The notes under the pieces are model-generated. The model made no database searches. It saw nothing but the letters and a program-made list of their open reading frames with translations, and was not told the origin of the DNA. This document shows, one piece after another, positions 8,088-16,944 of a stretch of 64,000 nt of DNA (position 1 is the first letter of the stretch; each line of letters begins with the position of its first letter). Both the position numbers and the translations under genes were made by a program. This stretch comes from Shimia sp039969785 (GTDB lineage Bacteria > Pseudomonadota > Alphaproteobacteria > Rhodobacterales > Rhodobacteraceae), in NCBI RefSeq assembly GCF_039969785.1, contig NZ_JBDVNC010000027.1, forward strand, positions 1 through 64,000, written 5' to 3'.

Positions 8088-9125
8088 ATGAACGCCTATG
8101 TTCCGGCAGAAAGCCGATATGAAAAAATGACTTACCGGCGCTGCGGACGTTCGGGTTTGAAATTGCCTGCCATCAGTCTTGGGTTGTGGCATAACTTTGG
8201 CGAAAACACCCCGCACCGCCTAAAACGAGATCTTTGCCGGTCTGCATTTGACAATGGGATTACCCATTTTGACCTTGGGAACAACTATGGACCCCCACCA
8301 GGTGCGGCCGAGGAGGCCCTCGGAGAAATCTTAAGAACGGATTTTTCGGAGTATCGCGACGAGCTGATCATCGCCTCGAAAGCTGGTTATCGAATGTGGC
8401 CGGGACCCTATGGGGAATGGGGAAGCCGCAAGTATCTGGTGGCCTCGTGCGACCAGACTTTACGTCGCTTGGGGGTCGACTATCTTGATATCTTTTACAG
8501 CCACCGCTTTGATCCAGAAACGCCTTTGGAAGAAACCATGGGGGCTCTCGACTATATAGTGCGTAGCGGACGCGCGCAGTATGTTGGCATTTCCTCCTAC
8601 AATTCCGAGCGCACTCGAGAAGCTGTTGGCATTTTGAAAGAACTGGGAACACCCTGCCTGATCCATCAACCCAGTTATAACATGTTAAATCGCTGGGTGG
8701 AACGAGACGGTCTGTTAGACACATTAGAGGAGCTTGGCGTAGGTTCTATCGCATTCACGCCGCTGGCGCAGGGCATGTTGACAAGCAAATACCTAGCGTC
8801 TGTGCCAAAAGGTAGCCGCGCGGACCAGGGAACATCATTGGATTCATCCGAGTTGACGGAAGACATGATTTCGCGGTTGAGAGACCTGAATGAAATTGCT
8901 GAAGTACGTGGTCAGACGCTCGCTCAAATGGCCTTGGCATGGGTGTTGAGGCGCGGCCGTGTCACGTCTACGTTGATTGGAGCATCCAAAGTCAAACAAA
9001 TCGAAGATTGCGCCAAGGCATGGGCTAATTTGAATTTTTCCGATGCGGAAGAAAAAGCCATTGATGCCTTAACTGCGGATAGTCCGACAAAAAACCTATG
9101 GGCGCAGTCGTCTGAAGGGGTTTGA
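8088..9125 (+). CDS. Aldo/keto reductase, YghZ/MgrA type
   Basis: A 345-residue NADPH-dependent aldo/keto reductase. The TIM-barrel family signatures are present: GLWHNFGENTP near the start, FDLGNNYGPPPGAAEE (catalytic Asp and Tyr, about residues 64-80), SKAGY (catalytic Lys), YLDIFYSHRFDPETPLEE (His) and C-terminal STLIGASKVKQIEDC (cofactor phosphate site). The GPPPGAAEEALGEIL stretch points to the bacterial L-glyceraldehyde-3-phosphate/methylglyoxal reductase branch. A role in aldehyde detoxification is inferred. It appears to be transcribed alone. Confidence 0.88.
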   Translation: MNAYVPAESRYEKMTYRRCGRSGLKLPAISLGLWHNFGENTPHRLKRDLCRSAFDNGITHFDLGNNYGPPPGAAEEALGEILRTDFSEYRDELIIASKAGYRMWPGPYGEWGSRKYLVASCDQTLRRLGVDYLDIFYSHRFDPETPLEETMGALDYIVRSGRAQYVGISSYNSERTREAVGILKELGTPCLIHQPSYNMLNRWVERDGLLDTLEELGVGSIAFTPLAQGMLTSKYLASVPKGSRADQGTSLDSSELTEDMISRLRDLNEIAEVRGQTLAQMALAWVLRRGRVTSTLIGASKVKQIEDCAKAWANLNFSDAEEKAIDALTADSPTKNLWAQSSEGV

Positions 9126-9502
9126 TCAAGTGTCTTTTTCTCTTCCTTCAACAAGAGCATAGCAATAGCTCAGTAGCGTATAATTTCGGTTAGAACTTGC
9201 GCAGCGTTTGGCTATGCAGTTGTCCTGGGTCAAAAGTTAAAAACGCGAACAAACTCACTGGGCAGAAAAGCCGTGCAAACGCCTTTTTGGAGGATCAGGT
9301 CCAGCGGGGGCTGAGGCTCATAAGTTACCGCTTGACTTGCCCCTTAAACCACCCGATAAGCGCCCAACTCGGCGTGAAGTGTTAGCTTTGCGCCGTGTTT
9401 TGTTGAAACACAGCCCTAAAGGGGCGCGCTGTTCGAGGCGGCATTTGCCACAAACACCCATCTGGGGGCCACAGGACGCGGGAAGATCAAAGGAATTAGG
9501 AC
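9126..9502 (+). other. rplU upstream region and leader
   Basis: A 377-base region without a credible gene. Its right part holds the rplU promoter (listed separately) and a leader of about 136 bases. The leader ends with a weak AAAGGAATT ribosome-binding site before the rplU ATG. The left part, 9126-9330, shows nothing I can name. Confidence 0.5.
9332..9360 (+). promoter_or_regulatory. Sigma-70-type promoter for rplU-rpmA
   Basis: TTGACT at 9332-9337 (5 of 6 to the -35 consensus), 17 bases, then GATAAG at 9355-9360 (4 of 6 to -10). Transcription would begin near 9367. Confidence 0.55.
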
Positions 9503-10150
9503 ATGTTCGCAGTCCTGAAGACCGGCGGCAAACAGTATAAGGTACAGGCAGGTGATATCCTGCGTGTCGAAAAACTGGCTGCAGACGCTGGCGAAAAAGT
9601 TCAATTCAACGACGTGTTGATGCTGGGTGGCGACGCCACTGTAGTTGGTGCGCCGTTTGTTGCAGGTGCCGGCGTGCAAGCCGACGTAATCGACCAGATC
9701 AAAGGCGATAAGCTGATCAAGTTCGTGAAACGTCGTCGTAAGCACAGCTCTAAGCGTACCGTTGGTCACCGTCAAAAGCTGACATTGATCAAAATCACTG
9801 ATATTTTGGCCGAAGGCGCTGATGCGTCGGGTGTCAAAGCTGCTGTAGGTGCAGGCTCGGTTTCGAGTGCGGTTGTTGAAGCTGCGGCACCTGCGAAAAA
9901 GGCTGCCCCGAAGAAAGCCGCTCCGAAAGCTGAAAAGGCTGCTGCACCTGCCGGTGCCGATGACCTGAAAAAGCTGTCAGGTGTTGGCCCCGCGCTGGAG
10001 AAGAAACTGTTGGAAGCGGGTGTAACCTCGTTTGCGCAGATCGCTGGCTGGAGTGAAGCCGATATTGCCGAGTTCGACGAAAAATTGTCGTTCAAAGGCC
10101 GCATCGAGCGTGAAGGCTGGGTTGCCCAAGCCAAGGACCTGGCCAACTAA
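9503..10150 (+). CDS. rplU: 50S ribosomal protein L21 with C-terminal helix-hairpin-helix extension
   Basis: Residues 1 to about 102 are standard L21 (MFAVLKTGGKQYKVQAGD, then KRRRKHSSKRTVGHRQKLT), which binds 23S rRNA in the large subunit. The protein is 215 residues, about twice the usual length. A Lys/Ala/Pro linker (about 120-150) leads to a helix-hairpin-helix-like domain (about 152-215, ADDLKKLSGVGPALEKKLLE). From memory this extension is common in Rhodobacteraceae L21 proteins, and its role is not known to me. It is followed after 26 bases by rpmA, the usual partner. Confidence 0.95.
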   Translation: MFAVLKTGGKQYKVQAGDILRVEKLAADAGEKVQFNDVLMLGGDATVVGAPFVAGAGVQADVIDQIKGDKLIKFVKRRRKHSSKRTVGHRQKLTLIKITDILAEGADASGVKAAVGAGSVSSAVVEAAAPAKKAAPKKAAPKAEKAAAPAGADDLKKLSGVGPALEKKLLEAGVTSFAQIAGWSEADIAEFDEKLSFKGRIEREGWVAQAKDLAN

Positions 10151-10176
10151 GGCCCCGAGGATAGGAGACCAACGAT

Positions 10177-10446
10177 ATGGCACATAAAAAAGCTGGTGGT
10201 AGTTCCCGTAACGGCCGCGACTCAGCAGGTCGCCGCCTTGGCGTGAAAAAATACGGTGGCGAAAACGTCATCTCTGGCAACATCATCCTGCGTCAGCGCG
10301 GTACAAAGATGTGGCCGGGCGAAGGCGTAGGCATGGGCAAAGATCACACTATCTTTGCGACTGTCGAAGGCAACGTGAAATTCCACAAAGGCCTCAAAGG
10401 CCGCACCTTTATTTCGGTTCTCCCGGTGGCGGAGGCCGCCGAGTAA
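10177..10446 (+). CDS. rpmA: 50S ribosomal protein L27
   Basis: An 89-residue L27, starting MAHKKAGGSSRNGRDS, whose N-terminal tail reaches toward the peptidyl-transferase centre. The conserved GVKKYGGE and GNIILRQRGTK motifs are present. There is no cleavable N-terminal extension of the Firmicutes kind. A GATAGGAGA ribosome-binding site precedes the ATG, and an intrinsic terminator follows 30 bases after the stop. Confidence 0.97.
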   Translation: MAHKKAGGSSRNGRDSAGRRLGVKKYGGENVISGNIILRQRGTKMWPGEGVGMGKDHTIFATVEGNVKFHKGLKGRTFISVLPVAEAAE

Positions 10447-10475
10447 GCCGACCTTAAAGGTTTTCGAACAATTAG

Positions 10476-10505
10476 GGGGATCGGCGGAAACGCCGGTCCC
10501 TTTTT
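10476..10505 (+). terminator. Rho-independent terminator of rplU-rpmA
   Basis: A 10-bp GC-rich stem (GGGATCGGCG pairing with CGCCGGTCCC, one G-T wobble) with a GAAA loop, followed directly by TTTTT. Confidence 0.88.
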
Positions 10506-10528
10506 AGTTTTCATGTCAGGACAACGCT

Positions 10529-11122
10529 GTGAGCGTCGCCATTGCCAGTTTCAGCGTCTTCGCGGCGAGCCAGGTGGGCACACCGGGCCCGGCCAATATG
10601 GTGTTGCTTGCTACTGGTGCACGTTTCGGCTTTCTCGCGACCTTACCGTTTGTGGCTGGTGTGGTGCTGGGAAAACAATTGATTATCTGGCCGGTTGGAT
10701 TTGGCCTCATGTCACTGGCCGAAGCCACGCCGGAATTGTTTGCGGCACTCAAGTGGGTGTCCGCGGCCTATATTTTCTGGTTGGCGTGGAAAGTTGCCAA
10801 TTTGCGGCTAAATCCAGAAGGCGCGAGTGTAGAGGACGCGCCGGGCTTTTTGGCCGGTTTGTGGGTTCATCCGTTGAATCCTAAGGCTTGGGCAATGGTC
10901 ATCACGGGTTTTACCAGTTTCGTGAGCCCCGGTGCGCCAACCTTGCAGACAACGGCAACCATAGCCATCTGTCTGCTGGTGTGTCAGGCGCTATTTCATC
11001 CGATGTGGTCGCTGGGAGGGGACCGCATCGCTCGGGTCGTGGTTGGGCGTCCTGCAGAAAGATATTTGATGAGAACACTGGCTTTGTTGACCGTGGCGTC
11101 AGTTCTTTATGTTGTATTTTGA
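10529..11122 (+). CDS. LysE/RhtB-family exporter
   Basis: A 197-residue inner-membrane protein with about six hydrophobic helices. The N-terminal PGPANMVLLATGARFG is the LysE/RhtB signature (P-G-P-N/A). Members export amino acids or related small metabolites, and the substrate cannot be told. I use the GTG at 10529 because CAGGA lies 8 bases upstream and the first helix is then complete. The acetyltransferase gene starts only 11 bases after its stop, so the two are probably co-transcribed. Confidence 0.82.
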   Translation: MSVAIASFSVFAASQVGTPGPANMVLLATGARFGFLATLPFVAGVVLGKQLIIWPVGFGLMSLAEATPELFAALKWVSAAYIFWLAWKVANLRLNPEGASVEDAPGFLAGLWVHPLNPKAWAMVITGFTSFVSPGAPTLQTTATIAICLLVCQALFHPMWSLGGDRIARVVVGRPAERYLMRTLALLTVASVLYVVF

Positions 11123-11133
11123 GGAGGGTACAC

Positions 11134-11679
11134 ATGAAATTAGATAGGATAGTAAATCAGCCAGTTATTGAAACTGAGCGGTTTGTCTTGCGCCCGCTCA
11201 GGCGGTCGGATCAGGGCTTGATTGATTTTTATGCCGGCCAACGTGAAGTGGCACGTATGACCACTTCGATTTCGCACCCTTTGCCGCCCGGCGCCACCGA
11301 AGCGTTTATTGCGCGGGCTCAGTCTGAAGATCGTGTGGAAGATGTTTGGGCCATGGATGGCAGCGCGGATAACGCACCCGAGATTATGGGAATGATCAGC
11401 CTGACACGGCTGGACAAAGAAGTGAGCGAAGTTGGCTACTGGGTTGCCCCGGCGCTGTGGAACACCGGACTTGCATCAGACGCGGTGCGCGCGTTGATCG
11501 CAGCGAACCCGCTCGGTAATCGTGCGCTTTATGCCAGCGTGTTTCAGGACAATCCGGCTTCGGCCCGTGTACTGACCAATTGTGGGTTTCAATATCTCGG
11601 CGACGCCGAGAGTTTTTCGGTGGCGCGCAATGCGGCTGTGCCAACGTGGACTTATACGCTCAAAATGGGCGGAAAATGA
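11134..11679 (+). CDS. GNAT-family acetyltransferase, RimJ/RimL type
   Basis: 181 residues from the ATG at 11134, which has a strong GAGGAGG ribosome-binding site 6 bases upstream. A longer in-frame opening upstream lies inside the LysE-type gene and is not credible. The ETERFVLRPLRRSD start and the C-terminal NPASARVLTNCGFQYLGD are typical of N-acetyltransferases acting on protein N-termini or small molecules with acetyl-CoA. The substrate is unknown. It is coupled to the LysE-type exporter and followed after 59 bases by obgE. Confidence 0.82.
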   Translation: MKLDRIVNQPVIETERFVLRPLRRSDQGLIDFYAGQREVARMTTSISHPLPPGATEAFIARAQSEDRVEDVWAMDGSADNAPEIMGMISLTRLDKEVSEVGYWVAPALWNTGLASDAVRALIAANPLGNRALYASVFQDNPASARVLTNCGFQYLGDAESFSVARNAAVPTWTYTLKMGGK

Positions 11680-11738
11680 ATTGAGCCGCCATGCGTCCCG
11701 CGGTATCAGGCGGGGCGCAATCCTGAAAGGATGTACTG

Positions 11739-12776
11739 ATGAAATTCCTCGACCTAGCCAAGGTTTACATCCGGTCTGGCGGCGGCGGCGGCGGGTGTGT
11801 CTCGTTTCGGCGCGAAAAATACATTGAATATGGCGGTCCGGATGGCGGGGATGGCGGCAATGGCGGATCGGTCTGGGCGGAAGCCGTTGAAGGGCTGAAC
11901 ACGCTGATCGACTTTCGCTATCAGCAACATTTCTTTGCCAAAAGCGGTCAACCGGGGCGCGGACAACAACGCACCGGAGCGAGCGGTGATGACATCATCT
12001 TGCGCGTGGCTGTGGGCACCGAAATTCTGGACGAAGATCAGGAGACCGTGATTGCGGACCTGACCGAAGTTGGGCAGCGGGTTCTGTTGGCCAAGGGTGG
12101 CAATGGCGGATTTGGCAACCTTCATTTCAAATCCTCGACCAACCAGGCGCCACGACGTGCCAATTCGGGACAAGAGGGCGTCGAGCGCACCATCTGGCTG
12201 CGCCTCAAGCTGATTGCGGATGTTGGTTTGCTGGGATTGCCCAATGCAGGCAAGTCGACATTTCTGGCCGCGACATCCAACGCACGCCCGAAAATTGCGG
12301 ACTATCCGTTCACCACTTTGCACCCAAATCTCGGGGTCGTTGGTGTGGATAACGTGGAATTTGTCGTGGCTGACATCCCCGGTTTGATTGAAGGCGCATC
12401 CGAAGGGCGTGGGCTGGGCGATCTGTTTCTCGGCCATGTTGAGCGATGTTCGGTGCTGCTTCATCTGGTAGATGGCACGTCGGGTATGTTGCTTGAAGAT
12501 TATCAGATCATTGTACGCGAGATTGGCAATTATGCGGAAATTCTGGCGCAAAAGCCACGCGTAACAGTCTTGAACAAAATCGACTCATTGGACGAAGAAG
12601 AACGCGCGTTCCTCAAGGAAGAGCTTGAGACCCTCACCAACGGCCCGGTGATGTTAATGTCTGGGGCGTCGGGCGAGGGCACAGTTGACGTGCTGCGAGC
12701 CTTGCGCAAAGAGATCGACGAAGGGCGTTTACGGCTGAAAAAGGTCGATGAGGAGGACGCGCCGTGGCAACCCTGA
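11739..12776 (+). CDS. obgE: GTPase ObgE/CgtA
   Basis: A 345-residue Obg GTPase. The glycine-rich Obg fold occupies residues 1 to about 158 (VYIRSGGGGGGCVSFRREKY and GPDGGDGGNGGS). The G domain has the P-loop GLPNAGKS (about 166-173), the DIPGLIEGA switch and the NKID specificity motif. Obg proteins act in 50S assembly and growth or stress control. The usual neighbourhood, rplU-rpmA-obgE-proB, is kept apart from the two inserted genes. Its 3' end overlaps the proB start by 13 bases. Confidence 0.96.
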   Translation: MKFLDLAKVYIRSGGGGGGCVSFRREKYIEYGGPDGGDGGNGGSVWAEAVEGLNTLIDFRYQQHFFAKSGQPGRGQQRTGASGDDIILRVAVGTEILDEDQETVIADLTEVGQRVLLAKGGNGGFGNLHFKSSTNQAPRRANSGQEGVERTIWLRLKLIADVGLLGLPNAGKSTFLAATSNARPKIADYPFTTLHPNLGVVGVDNVEFVVADIPGLIEGASEGRGLGDLFLGHVERCSVLLHLVDGTSGMLLEDYQIIVREIGNYAEILAQKPRVTVLNKIDSLDEEERAFLKEELETLTNGPVMLMSGASGEGTVDVLRALRKEIDEGRLRLKKVDEEDAPWQP

Positions 12777-13870
12777 TTGGGTCAAAACGCGTTGTAATCA
12801 AGATCGGGTCCGCCTTGTTGGTGGACCGGGATAACGGTGCACTCAGGCGCGACTGGTTGACTGGTCTGGCCGAAGACGTGGCGCAGTTGAAAGCGCGCGG
12901 AACGGATGTCATCCTTGTGTCTTCCGGGTCGATAGCGCTGGGACGCGGAGTATTGGGCTTGCCCCGAAGCGATTTGCCGCTGGAGCATTCACAAGCGGCT
13001 GCCGCAGTGGGACAGATACGTCTGGCGCGGGCCTATGAAGAAGTTTTGGCGCCCCATGACATCAAAACGGCGCAGGTGTTGGTGACATTGGAAGACAGCG
13101 CCAACCGCCGGCGGTATCTAAATTCGCGTGCGACCCTTGAAGCATTGATTGGGTTTGGCGTTGTGCCTATCGTGAACGAAAATGACACTGTGGCCACCGA
13201 CGAAATCCGGTATGGGGACAATGACAGGCTGGCGGCTCAGGTCGCGCTGACAACCGGGGCGGACCGGCTGATATTGTTGTCCGACGTGGATGGGTTTTAT
13301 TCCGACAATCCAATGACCAACCCGGATGCGCGCCGCTATGATGTGATCGAAGCGATCACGCCGGAGATTGAGGCGATGGCGGGTGAGGGGACCTCTGGCC
13401 TGAGTAAAGGTGGCATGATCACCAAGCTGTTTGCCGCCAAAACGGCCACGGCGGGTGGATGCGCGATGGCCATCACCGAAGGTAGCGTGTTGCGACCGCT
13501 GAGTGCGTTGGAAAACGGCGCCAATGCCACATGGTTTACCGCGCACGGCACACCTCAGCAGGCCCGCAAACGCTGGATTGGCTCGATGAAACCCAAGGGT
13601 GATATTACGGTTGATGCTGGCGCATCGCGCGCGTTGAACAGTGGCAAAAGCCTGCTTAGCGCGGGCGTGGCTGGCGTAAGTGGCTCGTTTATGCGGGGCG
13701 ATCCCGTGGCCATTCTGGATCCTGACGGGCACAAGCTGGGGCAGGGGTTGGTGGCATATGCGGCGTCAGAAGCTGACGCCATTAAAGGCGCACATTCCTC
13801 GGCCATCGAAGGCATTCTGGGCTATCCGGGACGCACAGCTTTGATCCATCGGGACGATATGGCACTGTGA
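12764..13870 (+). CDS. proB: Glutamate 5-kinase
   Basis: A 368-residue enzyme for the first step of proline synthesis (glutamate plus ATP to glutamyl-5-phosphate). The amino-acid kinase domain starts KRVVIKIGSALLV and contains VSSGSIALGRG and NENDTVATDEIRYGDND. The C-terminal PUA domain covers about residues 278-360. The start is GTG at 12764 inside the obgE end, so translation is probably coupled. proA follows after 98 bases. Confidence 0.95.
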   Translation: MATLIGSKRVVIKIGSALLVDRDNGALRRDWLTGLAEDVAQLKARGTDVILVSSGSIALGRGVLGLPRSDLPLEHSQAAAAVGQIRLARAYEEVLAPHDIKTAQVLVTLEDSANRRRYLNSRATLEALIGFGVVPIVNENDTVATDEIRYGDNDRLAAQVALTTGADRLILLSDVDGFYSDNPMTNPDARRYDVIEAITPEIEAMAGEGTSGLSKGGMITKLFAAKTATAGGCAMAITEGSVLRPLSALENGANATWFTAHGTPQQARKRWIGSMKPKGDITVDAGASRALNSGKSLLSAGVAGVSGSFMRGDPVAILDPDGHKLGQGLVAYAASEADAIKGAHSSAIEGILGYPGRTALIHRDDMAL

Positions 13871-13968
13871 CTTCTACCTTGCTAAAAGAGTTCCCGCCGA
13901 AATTTTGAAAACCGCTTGACCCTGCCTGACACAAACAGACTTCTCAACACCCGCAAAGGACACATCTG

Positions 13969-15234
13969 ATGAAAGACATCGCAGATATCCCCGCCCTGAT
14001 GGCCGAAATTGGCGCAAATGCCAAAGCAGCAAGTGCGGAGCTGGCCTTTGCCCCGGCAGATGCAAAATCAACAGCTTTGACCGCAGCGGCGGATACCGTT
14101 TGGGCGCGGCGTGGTGACATTATCGCTGCGAACGAGAAAGACATGGAGTTTGGGCGGACTAAAGGGCTGTCAGCGGCGATGTTGGACCGTTTGATGCTGG
14201 ACGAGGCGCGCATTCAGGGCATCGTAGACGGCCTGCGCGCGGTTGCGGGACAAGACGATCCGGTTGGCGAAATTTTAACCGAATGGGATATGCCATCCGG
14301 TCTACATATAAAACGGGTACGCACCCCTTTGGGAGTTGTTGGTGTGATTTACGAAAGCCGCCCCAATGTCACGGCGGATGCGGGGGCGCTTTGCCTGAAA
14401 TCTGGCAATGCTGTCATTCTGCGCGGGGGGTCTGAGAGTTTTCATTCCTCGGGCGCGATCCACGCGTGTCTGGTCGAAGGGCTTAAGGCGGCAGGATTGC
14501 CTGAAAATGCCGTTCAGCTGGTGCCAACGCGAGATCGTGTAGCCGTTCAGGAATTGCTGACGATGGTTGATACGGTGGACGTGATTGTACCGCGCGGTGG
14601 CAAAGGGCTGGTCGGGCTGGTTCAAAGCGAGGCACGGGTGCCGGTCTTTGCCCATCTGGAGGGCATCGTTCACATCTACATTGATGAACATGCAGATGCG
14701 CAAAAGGCGCTGGACGTGGTGATGAACGCCAAGACCCGCCGCACAGGTATTTGCGGGGCGGCGGAATGTCTTTTGATCCATGAAAGCCATGCTGAGACTT
14801 TGGGGCGCGCCATTATCGGCGCCTTGATCGATACCGGCGTCACGGTTCATGCGGATCAGACATTGCAACAGATCAACGGGACCATTGCCGCCCAGTCTGA
14901 AGATTGGGGCAAAGAATACCTCGACATGGATATTGCTGCGCGCTTGGTAGGCGACGTGGACGAAGCCATTGCTCATATCCGAGAATACGGATCAAATCAT
15001 ACAGACTGTATCATTACCGAAGATGATGACACGGCAGCGCGGTTCTTTACGCGTTTGGACAGCGCCATTTTGATGCGCAATGCCTCGACACAATTTGCGG
15101 ATGGCGGTGAGTTTGGCATGGGCGCAGAGATTGGTATTGCGACCGGCAAAATGCACGCCCGCGGGCCGGTTGGCGCTGCGCAGTTGACCAGCTTTAAATA
15201 TCTGGTTGAAGGTGATGGGACGACACGGGCCTAA
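13969..15234 (+). CDS. proA: Gamma-glutamyl phosphate reductase
   Basis: A 421-residue NADPH-dependent dehydrogenase for the second proline step (glutamyl-5-phosphate to the semialdehyde). VIYESRPNVTADAGALCLKSGNA and the catalytic cysteine in KTRRTGICGAAECLLIH are present, as is the C-terminal GPVGAAQLTSFKY. An AAAGGA ribosome-binding site precedes the ATG. Its stop overlaps the chpT stop on the other strand by 4 bases. Confidence 0.95.
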   Translation: MKDIADIPALMAEIGANAKAASAELAFAPADAKSTALTAAADTVWARRGDIIAANEKDMEFGRTKGLSAAMLDRLMLDEARIQGIVDGLRAVAGQDDPVGEILTEWDMPSGLHIKRVRTPLGVVGVIYESRPNVTADAGALCLKSGNAVILRGGSESFHSSGAIHACLVEGLKAAGLPENAVQLVPTRDRVAVQELLTMVDTVDVIVPRGGKGLVGLVQSEARVPVFAHLEGIVHIYIDEHADAQKALDVVMNAKTRRTGICGAAECLLIHESHAETLGRAIIGALIDTGVTVHADQTLQQINGTIAAQSEDWGKEYLDMDIAARLVGDVDEAIAHIREYGSNHTDCIITEDDDTAARFFTRLDSAILMRNASTQFADGGEFGMGAEIGIATGKMHARGPVGAAQLTSFKYLVEGDGTTRA

Positions 15235-15830
15235 ATGGACATAATCAGTCGGGTTTCAGTGATATCAATTGAAATCCGGCGACCCATATCCTGTGTGATT
15301 ACGGGTAACAGCCCGAACTGAACAAATGCGGGCGTAATGCCATTGGGTCGCTTCGTCTCGGCAAGTGGTCGCCAGAGCGCGGGGTCGATTTTGAGGCGGC
15401 TGCCTTCGGCGTGAAATACCCACCTGTCGTCGTCTTCACGATTGACCGAAAGAATACCGCCATAAGGCATGGCCGTTTCCAAACACATGACCGCAAGAAA
15501 CGCCATTCTCAGGTGGTCACGTTGCACCGCACCCTGCGCGGACCAATCAATCTGAATACGCGAACCGCTGGCCAGACCATCCAGAACCGAAAAAATTTCG
15601 GACAATCCGATCTGTTGATCCGCACCGGACATCCCAAAGGCAATGCGGAAAAACCGAATACGTGCGTTGGCATTACCAACGCTTTCACTGATCAGGTCAA
15701 GTTCGGGGCCAACCGAACCTTCAGAAAGCCCAATCAGTTCAAGACCGTTACCAATTGCCCCAACCGGACTGATCAGGTCGTGGCAGATACGTGACCCTAC
15801 CAATGCGGCGATATCCGTATTATCTGTCAC
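15231..15830 (-). CDS. chpT: Histidine phosphotransferase ChpT
   Basis: A 199-residue ChpT, which in alphaproteobacteria passes phosphate from CckA to CtrA and CpdR. The phospho-accepting histidine lies in RICHDLISPVGAIGNGLELI, a dimerisation-helix motif. The C-terminal half resembles a degenerate HATPase fold. I start at the GTG at 15830: it has GGAG 9 bases upstream and fits the family N-terminus. The ATG at 15878 would run into the divergent DUF3553 gene. Presence of ChpT implies a CtrA phosphorelay in this organism. Confidence 0.85.
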   Translation of the reverse strand: MTDNTDIAALVGSRICHDLISPVGAIGNGLELIGLSEGSVGPELDLISESVGNANARIRFFRIAFGMSGADQQIGLSEIFSVLDGLASGSRIQIDWSAQGAVQRDHLRMAFLAVMCLETAMPYGGILSVNREDDDRWVFHAEGSRLKIDPALWRPLAETKRPNGITPAFVQFGLLPVITQDMGRRISIDITETRLIMSI

Positions 15831-15859
15831 TTGAATTACTCCGTGAAATGAGGGTGTCG

Positions 15860-16051
15860 TTGGAAGATCTGAATGCATTTCTTGAGCCGGGTATGCTTGT
15901 GACCCATCCCGACCAACCCGATTGGGGGATGGGACAGGTGCAATCCAATATCGGCGGAAAAGTTACCGTAAATTTTCGCGAGGCTGGCAAAGTTGTCATT
16001 GACGGTTCCCGGATCATGTTGATGCCAGCCAGTGACAGCCATAGTGATTAA
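15860..16051 (+). CDS. DUF3553 family small protein
   Basis: A 63-residue protein, LNAFLEPGMLVTHPDQPDWG followed by MGQVQSNIGGKVTVNFREAGK, which matches DUF3553 proteins as I remember them: a small SH3-like or CarD-like beta domain of unknown role. Family members begin M-DLNA-L-PGM, so TTG at 15860 with GAGGG 5 bases upstream fits best. ATG at 15848 (67 residues) is the alternative. It is divergent from chpT, with the two starts 29 bases apart. Confidence 0.75.
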   Translation: MEDLNAFLEPGMLVTHPDQPDWGMGQVQSNIGGKVTVNFREAGKVVIDGSRIMLMPASDSHSD

Positions 16052-16164
16052 TAAATCGTGTACACAACCTAGGGCTGATCATCAAGGAGTCGTTCGCCTT
16101 GGTGCTGTTGATTTCACGGGCACGGCTGGTAAAAAGCGGCAACCTGAACCAACAGACAGTTATC

Positions 16165-16944
16165 ATGTCACGTCCCGAGCCTGATTTTCTCCTCAAACTC
16201 GCGCAAACCCAGACCGAACTGCGCGCGGCGCAACGTTTGCGCTATCGGGTGTTTGTGGAGGAGTTAGGCGGCACTGGCGTCTTGATCGATCACGCAGAGA
16301 GGTTGGAAAAAGATCGGTTTGATCCGCATTTTGATCACCTGATCCTGATCGACAAGGCTCTGGATTGCGACGAGATTGATCAGGTTGTTGGTGTGTATCG
16401 GGTATTGCGGCAGGAAGAGGCGGAACTGATCGGTCAGTTTTATTCAGAGGATGAATATGACCTGAGTGTTCTAAAAGCGAGTGGTCGCAAGCTATTGGAA
16501 TTAGGGCGCTCTTGTCTTGATAAAGAGTACCGGGGTGGTGCCGCGATGTTCCATCTTTGGAACGGGTTGGCGGACTACGTGGCTGATCATGATATTGAGA
16601 TATTGTTTGGTGTGGCCAGCTTTCACGGCACAGATATCGGGGCTTTCGCGCATCCATTGTCGCTTTTGCATGCGCGGCATCTGGCACCCGAGGATCTGCG
16701 TGTCCGGGCGCAGGCCGACAACTATCAATCTATGAATTTGATCGCTGAAGAGCTGATCGATCGGCGCGCAACAATGTTGCAAGTGCCCGCATTGATCAAA
16801 GCGTATTTGCGGTTGGGTGGATTTGTGGGCGAGGGGGCCTATATCGACCACTCATTCAACACCACGGATGTGTGTCTGATCATGGATATTGAGCGCATGA
16901 ATGCCAAGAACAAGGCGCTGTACACGCGGGCGCGCGCCCTGTGA
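16165..16944 (+). CDS. olsB: L-ornithine N-acyltransferase OlsB
   Basis: A 259-residue GNAT-like acyltransferase that attaches a 3-hydroxyacyl chain from ACP to the alpha-amine of ornithine, giving lyso-ornithine lipid. RAAQRLRYRVFVEELG, ELGRSCLDKEYRGG and the pairing with olsA support the call. The start is uncertain. ATG at 16165 fits the family N-terminus but has no clear ribosome-binding site. A TTG at 16099, with AAGGAG 9 bases upstream, would add 22 residues. Its stop overlaps the olsA start. Confidence 0.88.
   Translation: MSRPEPDFLLKLAQTQTELRAAQRLRYRVFVEELGGTGVLIDHAERLEKDRFDPHFDHLILIDKALDCDEIDQVVGVYRVLRQEEAELIGQFYSEDEYDLSVLKASGRKLLELGRSCLDKEYRGGAAMFHLWNGLADYVADHDIEILFGVASFHGTDIGAFAHPLSLLHARHLAPEDLRVRAQADNYQSMNLIAEELIDRRATMLQVPALIKAYLRLGGFVGEGAYIDHSFNTTDVCLIMDIERMNAKNKALYTRARAL

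Noticed and set aside
9337..9540. Plus-strand ORF across the rplU start
   Set aside because: It lies in the rplU leader and overlaps its start. It is rich in Arg and Pro and is typical of a chance frame.
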